Shown: in pieces, positions 14,639 through 26,900 of the stretch | How the letters are laid out: the number at the start of each line of letters is the position of its first letter | Position numbering within the stretch: position 1 is the stretch's first letter | Notes under the pieces: generated by a model | The model's database searches: none | Told to the model about the DNA's origin: nothing | Seen by the model: only the letters and a program-made list of their open reading frames with translations | NCBI GenBank assembly: GCA_038501785.1 | Contig: JBAMJR010000090.1 | Coordinates: 100,001 to 164,000, forward strand | Direction: 5' to 3' | Source: Myoxocephalus aenaeus | Taxonomy: Eukaryota; Chordata; Actinopteri; Perciformes; Cottidae | DNA length: 64,000 nt | Translations under genes and position numbers: made by a program

Positions 14639-17279
14639 TCTAAACTTTCCACTAAGGAGGACATTGCGTGACAAATCCCCCATCCCCTTGCTGCATTCGG
14701 GTAATCTGCCTTTTAAAATACACAACACACACACACACACACACGGACATACACACACACTCCCTGAGAATTTGGTCGATGTTGCGGTGCCCGGAGTGTG
14801 TGAGCTTCAGCGGGAGGCGGGCCTGCAGATGTAGCGTAGCCCCCTGTCTGTGTTGGCGCTGTGAGGGTCCGGCTGGCTGCGCTTTACCCGTTTAGTCCCT
14901 GTTAAAGATTAATGATATATTGATCCCCAGCCCCACAGGATGTGGTGTGTGTGCTTGTGTGCGTGCTCCTCTGTATGTCTGTGTGTGGCTTTATCTGTGT
15001 ATAAAAGCTTGATACCATTTCAGGAAAACCATTTAATTGCTGATAATTAGAAAGAAAAGCCTATTGACTGTTGCCTGTGTCCATCTCAAGCACACACAAA
15101 CACAAAATGGCGCACAACATACACGCGTACACACACTCTCGCAGCTAGCTTCTTTTTAAGCCGCCTTGAAATCCCCAAGGTAACACGCTGTGAAAACGCA
15201 ATGTGGAGAAAGCCAAGGAAAGAAAAAGGAAAGGAGTGATGAAAGCTAGAGGGCAAAAAGCAAGTCAGGGGCTGGAGGCTACAGCGAGGAAGAGGGGATA
15301 AGAGTGTGATAGAGGAGGGAAATGAAAATCTAAATCAGGAGAATATCCTGCTGGCACCCGAGGACAGAGGCCGAGGAAGAGAGGGTGAAAGATGAGAGAG
15401 GGGAGGTGGAAGGGAAAAAAAAGATGAAAGGAGGAGAAAGTGGAGGGCAATGGGAAGGGAACGGGTTGAGGGGGAAAGGATAGAGGCAGGCAGAGGGTGG
15501 AAGAGAAAAGGAGCGGAGTGAGGAGCAAGACGAAGATGATAAGAGATGAAAAGGCCTGTCTGAGATGGAGGAAGTACAGTAGGGGCTTAGAGGCTTGTTT
15601 CAGAAGTCCTACAGTACTCACTGATGTCACTTGTGCACCCATTGGCTTTCATGGTACAAAAGAGTGTGTGTTGTTTGTGTGTGCGATGTTCTAGTGCAGC
15701 TGTGCATGTACTCTATAGCTCCTCCCTGTGGCTGCTGTATGGAGCTTTGTAGGTATGTTTTGGTGGCCTAAAATTAGGATTTACCATTACGAAGGACCCT
15801 CCCGTTACTGTTCAGTGTTTGATGAATTAATTCCACCGGGTGCATTGGCTGTTCACGGACAGTTCTGCCCTGCCCAGCGACTGACTGACTGTATCAGGAT
15901 ATGCAGAAAATCCCTTCCCTGTGATCTGCTTTGGCCCTCAGCCTCTAGCTTTGCCTTTATAATTCCCAAATACAGCCAAATCCAAAGGTTATTTAAGAAG
16001 ACTTTGTGCATCTGTACTTTGATTAAATGATCACATTTGGAGCAGGAGCGGTGGCGTATTTGGGTTGCATTACTACCCATAAATGCTCTCCATTACAAGC
16101 TTTTCTGGCTTGTTGGCTCTCTGACCTTACATTTGTGCGTGCCGGAGTGCAAATGAGTGCGCACGTGGGTCCTGCACACTATAGCTTAAGACAGGATAAA
16201 AGCTATTGAGGTAGTGTACTATTATGTTGCTTAAATGCATACTAGATCCTTTTAACTGTTGGGGAAAGAATAAAAGCGGAGAGTGAAAAGCTCTCCCACC
16301 CACATCTGATTCTTTTTGCTGCATTGCCTGTAGCACAATGTTGACCTAATATCAACTGTGTCTGTTTTGTTAAACACATTCAAATCAGTAGTACTCAAGC
16401 CTGTGGGACACAACACTGTTTCTCATACTGTGACACACAAATACAAAAGCAGTGTGGGTTATTGAGTTTACTATCAAAAGATCTCGGTGAAATCAAAAGG
16501 TCTTAATGGACTCAGCAGTGCACGTATGTGCTCACATCTTTGCACTCAATGACGGCCATGTACGCTTATCAGCAAGTAATGTCTTAAATAAACACGCACT
16601 GTGCTTTGAACACCGAGCAACGAGTTTTGTAAAAATGTTCACGCATTTGTAAAATGTATTTTAGGCGTCCTCACAAATACACACAGGCAATGAATTAACA
16701 GAGAGGGTAATCACATTTAAGCAATTATTTAGCCCTGGTTTATAACAATCATTTCCCACAAAGTCTTCCAGAAATGAACACATTGTTTTTCTGGTCAGTG
16801 GTCCTTGTCCTCAAAGTATCCTCTGCATCTCTGTCTCTGTTTGCAGGACAGTGACAGGTATTCACGTCGCTCATGAAAGAGTGTTAAGATATTTTCTCCA
16901 AATTTGAAAAGATGCGGTATTATGGGGATGTATTCCTGCTGTCTGACCTCTAGCAAGTGAGAGGTGAACCATGGCCTCCATCCAGACCATTAGTCAGACA
17001 CAATCACACAGCTTCATAGCAGATTAGTCTGCTGTATTAGGATTTAGAGCTCTATTAATGTAATCCCTCTGTTTTAGTGTGGCCTGGGTTTAGGGGCTTA
17101 CATGTGCACACCCACACACAGACACGCACACATACACACACGCTTAAATACATGTATGCATGCACACATACAAGCTGTTTGGGTTATGGAGTTCACAATC
17201 AATGGATTAAGGTGAAATTTAGACAGTAGCTTAATGGACACAGAACCGGCATTTTCTAAATGTGTTCTCTCTGAACAAT

Positions 17280-17361
<82 letters not shown>

Positions 17362-20300
17362 ATGTGTGCAGAGTGCACTTTTTTTCCTGGTATTCGTCTA
17401 TCCATTTATCCATTCCTTGTTTTTATCCCTTTGCTGTGAGTCTCTGATAAGCGCTGTTACATCCTCTGTAGTAACAGTAAATGTCTTTCTCAGGGCCGAT
17501 GAGGTTGAGATGGTGATGACTGACCTGGAAAGAGCCAATCAGGTAACCCACTCACCATTATAACGTAATTAACACAGCATTGTTCAAATTATCCATCACA
17601 CCAGAGTTGTATTATTAAAATACAGAGAAAGCGACAGAGTTCTTAAACTAAAATTGTTAAAATAAAAAAATGTCCTCCAGCAGGAGGACTAATTAGTGTG
17701 GAATTCTTAAGCAAGTACATTTTATTTAATGGATCCAGTCCAGTGATATTCTGTATTTTTCTTCCTGTCAACAAATGTAAGTAAAATAAATGAATTGTTG
17801 GTTTCTGTCTTTTCATGACGAGTGCAAAGCCTGATGGCGTATTGTTCTGTGCCATGGAGCTCCATTGTCGTCCGTAAATTGTTCAAAACAAATCCGTGAG
17901 CCACAAAGTTGCTCCGGGTCACATGGTGCATCATTATGTTGAATATGGGCTCTGTAGTACATTTTTAGTTGATTCTATGTACACCATCCTGCTGCCGTAG
18001 ATCTTCACCAGAGCACCAAATGTGTATTCATCCGCGGCTGAAAATAGTCCCCAAAAAAGCACTATTTACTCCTGTTTGAGTAACATTTGTTAAACACTAC
18101 AGTGCCCAGCTGTTTTAGGAGACATTTTATCTTTTTTTCTAAAAGTGAAACTGTATATCCATGACCCTGTTTTTAAAAATAGATCTACATCTTAAGGCTT
18201 CTAGCTTGAGGCGGGGAAAGTTTGAAAGTATTGAGGGAAGACCAAAACCAGCTCTGTGTTACTGTTAGTTTGGGTCTTTTGGGGGATTTGTTAAGAATAG
18301 CAAAAACATACACCAGCCTTATCCTTTAACATATAAATGTTCTTATGTTCAGTAACCCTAAAATGTGGCTTACATTAACACATAATGACTTTGCTTATCA
18401 CGGTGAGGGCAGCTGTTTGTTTTCCATGTTTATTACACACCTACTAAACCCATCCAGCTGAAATAAGCCCTCTAGCACGTCCTCTGCCCTTGTGTTGTAA
18501 ATATTCTTTGGTATCTGTTAATGTCATTGTTGTTAACTTTCATTATTAGCCCAAGAGTATGATTTGTGGCTAAAGGGGTAGCATAGGCATGTAATGTTAA
18601 TATCAGCCTAAAGGTTAGCGCTCCCACTATAATGCCACACACACACTATTCACACTTCTGATTTGAGGTTTACAGAGGATGACAGCATGGCCTCCAGCTC
18701 AGTCACAGACTTTTTATATACGCTTTTATATGGAGAAAATGGAAAACAGGATTTTTCTCTTGCAACTAGCAGTCCAACTCCCACCCAGTCAATAACAGCT
18801 CTCAATATGGTTGCAATTAGGAACCCTGTGGAATCGGCTCCCTGTAACTCCTAATGATGGCAAGTTGACCAGTTTTGCAGATGATTCCCAACTGGAGCGT
18901 GGCAGTTTGGCCATAAATACAAAGCAGCCGGTATCATCTCAATTCTCAGGACTTGCATTTTATTTTCAATTTAGGAAGAATCCACCTTCTGCCATCATCC
19001 CAAACTCACTTTGCATTCTCTCTGCCCCGCTCAACTCGAGTATATGTTGGAGCCGTAGACTTTGCAGAAAAGGGATCTAGATGCAGAAAGATGTTGAGAT
19101 AATTATTGGTGCTGTCCCATCACCACCACCAACATCCTCATCCTCCAAAGACCGCTTAGTTGCTGCCACAAGACAGATTCTACGTTGCTTCAGGGGCATG
19201 GTGGCGCAACGGGAAGAACCTTCCTCTTTCCTGGCTGTACTATTCTCTTGTGGGTCTGCTCTCTCCATCCACATGGATTTAGTAGGTTTTCATCTTTTCT
19301 GTGGGGCTAGGGCAAAACTGACACCGATTAAGGGAACATGTACGCCAAGTAAATTAGTAGATTGATCGTGTTTGACGACGTTGGAATCTCCACTTGTTGA
19401 TTTTTCTGAAAATGTTCCTCTCCTCCTCCCAGCGAGCAGAAGCCGCTCAGAGAGAGACGGAGTCGCTCAGGGAGCAGCTGTCCTCGAGGAACCCGTCCCA
19501 GCAGCCCGGCAGCCCGGCCGAGGCCGACCCCGACACGGTAACACAATTCACCGCGACGCTGACAAGGCGGCATTGATAGGCTAAAGATCAGCTCTGCCTA
19601 GTTATACTCAAAGCGATCAGCTGATTGAAGCTTCAATGTATGGATCGCTGTAGTCACTGATCTTAAAGGTCAGCAATTCCAGTCACTAACAGGGCATCGA
19701 TTTGTTCTACGGAAAGGTTGCCCAGGTGGCAATATGTGATTGATGTATTGATTAACTGATTTACAACAGCCTGCAGAGGTGAGACTTAGTTAGAGACCAA
19801 CGTATCTGCTACATTGATCTCTGTGATTGGTTGGTTATTTACCTCTGTTTATTGATCTAAAGGAGGAGGCCTTTCAAAATGATGATCAGTATATTGATCA
19901 GTTTCTGTCTGATTTATTTAGTGATTAATTGAAAGTATCTGAAAGCAGGACGTTGTTTGGGTGGCTTTATGAATACTTGTACAGGTTTTATTTTGCTCAT
20001 TAGCTTAAACTGCCGTCTTATTCGGCCTTAGGAACAGCAGACGGAGGTGGCATCGCACTCGAGTCTGGAGGCGGAGCTCAGGGCCAAAGAGAGGGAGACC
20101 GCCCAGCTGGTGGAGGACGTCCAGAGACTGCAGGCCAGCCTGACCAAACTCAGAGAGACCACCAGCTCCCAGATCACACAGCTGGAGCAGCAGCTCAGCA
20201 GCAAGACTGCCATCCTCAAGGTACCGAGAGCACAATCTGCAGATTTGAGTTTTTAATTAGATAACGAGTTAACTAAGTCAATTCTAATCACACCTTTACT

Positions 20301-20475
20301 CTTTCTGTCAATTCTCTAGAGTTGAGTACACAACATATGAAGTTCCAAGGATTGCTTTTATTATTTAATTCAATTCTATGTAATTTCATCTATTTATCTA
20401 CAGAACCTGGAGGAGAAACTGCAGATGCAAGTTGACTATGAGGAGGTGAAGAAGGAGTTGAGGTGAGGAGCACAC

Positions 20476-20514
<39 letters not shown>

Positions 20515-23500
20515 ACAGATCTATTTATTGCATGCGTTTGATGTCTTTAACAATGTTAAACAAGATGCGCGTCGTCATTTAAGATGCGTAACTCAATTGA
20601 GTGCCCTTATGAAGATGAAGCTTGTATGTCTGTAGCTTTATATATTGCGTCTCTTGCTCTCTGCTCCTCTATCTTTTCTTGATCTTTTAAAGAGACAGAA
20701 ATAGAAAAGCTAGCATACTACATAGCAGATGTGTGTCTTTGTCAGGGGTTCATATGGATTTTTCTGTCGCTCTCTCTCTCTCTTCAGTATCCTCAAGTCT
20801 ATGGAGTTTGGAACATCTAACTCTGTGCAGGTAAAAGTGGTTCCAATTAATCTTCACATTATGTTGCAGTAACGTAATTTTTTTTTTGATAAAACAATAT
20901 TGTACATTTGAAGGGAGAAGCTGGAATGATTTTTTTTTTTAATGCGTCTACCTGTCCCCTCCATCAGGACTCATCCAAACCTCTGGAGGTGCTGTTGCTG
21001 GAGAGGAACCGCAGTCTTCAATCTGAGAGCTCCGCTCTGCGCATTGCCAACACTGAGCTCAGCGGTAAGTCTGCCCATAGTCAGGTTATAAGGGCTCGCT
21101 TCATCAACGCTGGGCGGGCTGCACACCAGCAGAAATGAAAGAATACCGACAGAAGTGGAGTCCAGTGTTCATTGGAGCTTAGATGAGGGTTCAGCTGCAG
21201 GTAAAGCTATGAAGAGATTGCATCAGGTTAGCGTATGTATGCCTCCAGATTATTTTTCTCTGAGAATACTTAACCATTTATTTATGTTTTGGGAATTATT
21301 TGCAATATTGGGTCCACACAATATGCAAAAGAAATGCAAAACTTTACCATGGCACAGAAATGTTGTTTCTTAATTCCCACATATGACGGAGAAGAAGAAA
21401 ATGCATATCTTTGAATATCGCAGCAGGAGGTCAACCTGAATAGTATCAAAGATGCATACACTCGCCTCTACATCAAGAATCCTGCCCTCTGCAACAGTGT
21501 TTATGGGTTTGAAATGTCATGGCTTTGGGCTTGAATAGTTGAATATCTTTGAATTGATTAACATTCTCAGTAAAGGGAGCTTACTGTCTTACTCAATCAT
21601 GTTACGGTCTCAATGGTTATGCATTAGAATAATATTTCTCCTAGTGCTTCCATCATGATGGATTCTAGTAGTTGCAAGACTGAGGGAATATAGTTTATAT
21701 CTGTTTTGTTTTGGTGAATGTATAAATGTAATCAGTCTATTTAGGAAATTGGAGTCAGAGATGGGACAGAGCCGTACGGTCTCTCTGTTTTTTGGTCACA
21801 TGCATCTGTTTTATGCTTAGCCATAAAAATTGTTTTTCAATTCAGTTTTATTGTTCCCTTTATTTTCCTGGATGTATTTTTTTATGAACTAAAGACTCTG
21901 TTACTGCATCTACGATGGAATGATTCAGTGTATAGGAACACGCTGCCGTAGCATGGAAGAGGACTCTATCTAAGGATCATTTTACCCTGTCCAGTTACTT
22001 CCACTTTGTCTGAGGGAGAGGGAGACTGAGCCCTGGGCCAAGCTAATCTGCTAAGTGGCACAGTGTCAATTGTTTTTTTGTCCTTTTTTTTTTTTTTCCA
22101 GGCTGTGGCTTACAAGAAAGGTTGAAATCACAAATGCATGGGCACTTTGTCTCGGGGGGGTTGGCAAAAAAGGAAACAAAGTTCACTAATTTGGAAAAGA
22201 ATTGATAAAGATAACTTTCAACTTTTGTTATTTTTTTCTCTCTCTTTTTGGAACCCCTTTTTTGTTGACTCCCCCATAATGCATGGTGTGTTTGACCTTT
22301 CTTGTAGGGTCAGCCAGGCGAAAAAGGACAGAAGAGTCCACACCGAAGGAGGAGACCATGCCCAGCTCTTCCTCGCCCCCTCCTCCCCCTCCCTCTCTTC
22401 CTTCCTCCTCCCAGCTCCCCATGTCTCGCTCTCATACGGACCCCCTCAACACTGCCACCACCACCACCACCACCACCAGCGGCGAAACGCACCCTTTCAG
22501 TCCTACGGGCATTGGACAGGACTTCTACTCGCCTGTGTTCCCTCTGGTGGGTGGTAAGATGGCTTTGAACTCCCTGATCCAGCGGCAGCTGCTTCAAACC
22601 TTCTACTCCAAAGCCTTGCAGGAGTCATCTGGAATCCCCAGTGGGGCTCTGCTGTTCACCCCCTTCACTCCAACCCTTAGCTCCATCCCTACCTCCACTC
22701 CTGGCTCTGGGTCAGCTGCCATCCCTCTGGCAGCCAGCAGCCCCCAGCCTCCTCCAGCCAGCCCAGACATGGCTCCCGTTAATGGGAGCAGCACCGCTGG
22801 CAGTGCCCCATCCCCATCGCCCAGCCACTCTGACGCTACCACGGGAAGTATTTTGGACGGGGAAGACATGGACACGGCAGAGATTGCTCGCCAGGTGAAA
22901 GAGCAGCTGATAAAGCACAACATTGGCCAGCGTGTGTTTGGCCACTATGTGCTGGGACTGTCCCAGGGTTCGGTCAGTGAGATCCTAGCCAGACCGAAGC
23001 CGTGGAACAAGCTAACGATTCGGGGGAAGGAGCCTTTCCACAAGATGAGGCAGTTCCTCGCCGATGAGCAGAACATCCTCGCACTGCGCAGCATCCAGGG
23101 ACGGCAAAGAGGTGAGGCTGTGTATCTTTAGTGTGTGTGTGTGTGTGAGAGTGTCTGTGTGTGTGTGTGTGTTGCATGTGTACAGCCCTGCACAGAGCCA
23201 TTGATTAGCTTGTCAATATGGACTAGCTTTTTCTTTTTCTTTCTCTTTCCTAACTCCCATCCTGTGCCACACCTGTGTGTTTTGAGTGAGTTCCTAGTCA
23301 CGCACTGATCCCAAGAGCCTCTCCTAGCTATTGTGATCAATACAGAAACCTTTCACACATCAATAGTATTGATCGGTGGGAACTAGGAGGAAGGCAGGGG
23401 TACCGTTAACTACGGGTAGATTCGATTCGCCTGGGCCTGCTTTTGTTAACGCATCAGGACATTTTTGATTTGAAGGTGGTCTCCGTGGTACACCTAAATA

Positions 23501-23953
23501 TAACCACCCTAGTCCCAGGCAAAGTCTGTTAAAAAATAAGGCTGCAGTTAGTATCCCCCTGTTAAATACTCCCTGTTCAATTATTTATCCTTGACTACTA
23601 GTAGTGGTTTAATATTCCTGTTAGAAGTAGCGGTTTAATTCCTTTTGGGGCCACAGATGGCGAAGATCAATGTATTTATGGTACTATAATGTGCACTGGA
23701 TGGAAGAGCATTATAGGACACCACATAGTCTAGCTGTAAAAGACAAAAACACACAAGTGCTGTAACATAGTGTGTGGTATATTGTTTTTAACAGAGGGCT
23801 CAGGCCAGCCCCAGCTTAGCAGAGTGTTTCAGGATGTTCCGAAGCGGAGAGCCGTCTCCAATACAGCTTCACACACAGGTCTGTCCCCTTCACAAACAGA
23901 GATGTTACGTTCTGTCTGTGTGGCATGTTTGTGTTGGGGTGAACTGTATCTAT

Positions 23954-23993
<40 letters not shown>

Positions 23994-26900
23994 TTGGCGT
24001 TTATTAACTTGCGGGCAGGCATAGAGATATACATGTGCCTTCAAGGTAACCGCACAATTCCAGTGACTTGCGTCAAAGGAGAAGCCAGCATGTGTATTTA
24101 GGGATTTTATTGGTGGTTGTTGTTCTGTGGGGAGCATTTACTGTACGAACCCTGTAGCACGTGTGCATGTGAGAGCTCCAAAGGGACCGGAGAAATGACG
24201 ACAATCCCTCCAGTGTAGTTGCCTTGCAGCTCAGTGGTGGGAATGTTGTTCTTTGTGCTGTGCTATGGTGTAATTATTGTGTGTCCTTTATAGGCTTATT
24301 TTTGCTCTTTTAGTTTTTCTCTCTGGAGTTGGTTATCTCTGCTTCTTAATCTGACAAGAATGTTCATCTCCTCCCATTCCCTCTTCCTCTCCTTCCAGGT
24401 AACATTACTGCCCGCGTCCGCACCCCAGAGGCTGGTTCAGACGAGGCCATCAAGTCCATTCTGGAGCAGGCCAAGAGAGAGCTGCAGGTGCAGAAAGCTG
24501 GTGAGTCGTGGTGTTCTTCTCATCTCAGAGGACTCGAAGGATTCACGATAATACATTGTGGCTGTGAGTGTTTGTCGGCGTGTCTCATGCCAACCTTTTC
24601 TTTTCCTCCCTCAACAGACTTGTCCCACGCTCAACCCTCATATGCAGGACTGAAAGGAGGGGGTGGAGGCGGAAGGGGCGGCGGTTCAGATGAGGCTATC
24701 CGCTCCATCCTAGAGCAAGCGCGCAGAGAGATGGAGGCCCAACAGACTGCAATGGAGCCCCTCCTCAAGGCCTCATCTTCGTCTTCCTCCTTCGCATCAC
24801 TATCTCAGAGGGACTTCCTGAACTCCTCGCTCACCGCTCCCCTTCCCCCTTACAACCCCCTGGCTCTCTCCCTCAAGAAGCCTCCCAGCTCCCTCTTGTC
24901 CTCCCCGTCATCCCCGTCTCCAATCCTGGACTTCAGCTCCAGTGTGAAGAGAGAGGGCAGGGCTTCTTTGGGGATTGACATGTCCGTTGACGGAGTTCAC
25001 AGGCTGGGTCGGAGCTCTGAGGGGTCAGCCCGCTCTGGGAGTTCTGGAGGAGTGGGTTATTGGAGAGAGCAGTGGTGGAGCAACATGCACACAGACCCTC
25101 GCAGGGCCATATCCAGCCAGACTGGAGAGGACAACTACAACCAGGAGGACTCCAAAGAGGTAAGGCGAAGAAAAGGAAAAACTCGTGTCCGACAGTTTGT
25201 ATTACTCTGTGAGGGTTGCACGTCTGAGCCGTTCTCCGTCTTTGTATTTCAGGGAATATTGAGTGACAGTCTGTCTCGACACAAACCGTGGAACAAGTTG
25301 AACCAGAGGAACAGAGAGCCATACCTCCGCATGCAGCCGTGGCTCAATGGAGACATGGGGCAAAACACTCACATCCAGCAAGCTCAGAACCAAGGTAAAC
25401 AAAGCACACACACACACACACACTAGCATAGCACATGTAGTATATGGATTCACACAACCAGGCTCTTTGGGCTGGAGCATTACTCTGAAAGCCTGATTAG
25501 AGCTAGTGGCTAGTTGTTACTGTCAGTCTGTCACTCACACGATCCCCCCTCCCCCTCCCTCCCTCCTCCTCCCACCATCCCCCCATCCTCAGTGCTGTGG
25601 CAGTGTCAGCCAGCAAGCTGCTGGTTTGTCATGTCATAGACAAGTTAGTGTTGCAGCGCCAGATGGCAGCTCTGTGTGTGTGTGTGTGTGTGTGCACGGG
25701 CATGTGCGTGTCTCTCTTTCTCTCTGGGGGTGTAAACAGCAGCTAATGTACACTGACAGCTCCTCATGACTGCTCTCTTCCAGCCTGCTGAGCTGCACAG
25801 CAGTACTACACAGACAGAGACAGGGAGATGAAGGAATAGGAGGAGGAAGCCAAAAAAGCTTCAAACTGAAAACTTAAGCACCTTTGCTGTTTGTTTAACA
25901 GGAATTAAATTAGTTGACTGAAGTCCCTCCCAAACGCAGCAGGGAGGAGGGATGGAACGGTGTTTGCTGCCATGGTAGCATGTCTTCTAACCTGTGTGAC
26001 ATGTCTCACCCTGTCTGTCCTCCTCAAGCAGAGGGTACTCCCAAGACATCAGCGAGCTGCAGCCCCGCTCCAGAGTCACCGCTCAGTTCAGCCGAGGAGT
26101 CTGTCAACGGTCTCACAGGGGATCCTCTCGCTCCGCAGTCCTCCGGTCTCAAACTGACGTCTGAGGATCCGTCAGGTGGGGAGTCGCAGCCCGGCACCCC
26201 GCTGCCTGTTCCTGGTCATTCGGGTCTCAGCATCCAGGAAATGGTCGCAATGTCTCCTGAGCTTGATACTTACGCCATCACCAAGAAGGTTAAGGAGGTG
26301 CTCACTGATAATAACCTTGGTAAGAAACAAAGGAGGTGCTGCCCGTGTGATTCAGTTGGTCTTTCCCCTTCCCTCCTCAATGATTTTGAGTTATTCAGCC
26401 TTTGAATCAGTTCTCTGAAATGACCATTTCGTTTCGCCTCTCTTTTGCCCATCCAGGCCAGCGTCTGTTTGGGGAGACTATCCTGGGTCTGACTCAGGGT
26501 TCTGTCTCAGACCTGCTGGCCAGGCCCAAACCCTGGCACAAGCTCAGCCTGAAGGGACGAGAGCCCTTCGTCCGCATGCAGCTCTGGCTCCAGGACCCAC
26601 ACAGTGTGGAGAAACTCATGGACATGAAACGTCTGGAGAAGAAAGGTGTGTAGTGAAAGCCCAACGACGAGAAATAAATGCACAGTTCATATAGAGCGGC
26701 GTGCCTTCCCAAATAATAAATAAGACCTCGACATCCTGAAAAACATCCACAAAAAACACAAGCAGCAGCAGCCTTTAAATTACACATGCACATCTGCACA
26801 CCCCATCTCCTTTGTGCAGGACAGCACAGCATGTTGTGCAGATCACAGTCATATTGGTGTGATGTCAGTACCAATCAGGACGGCAGACATCACATACTGT

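Larger units (their letters stand above)
13170..17493 (+). other. CUX1 intron with microsatellites
   Basis: A 4.3-kb intron. It contains (CA)n at 14586-14634, CA-rich 14727-14760, a purine-rich segment about 15230-15560, and a long (CA)n at 17280-17359. The longer ORFs here are CA/TG or purine-tract artefacts. Confidence 0.6.
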
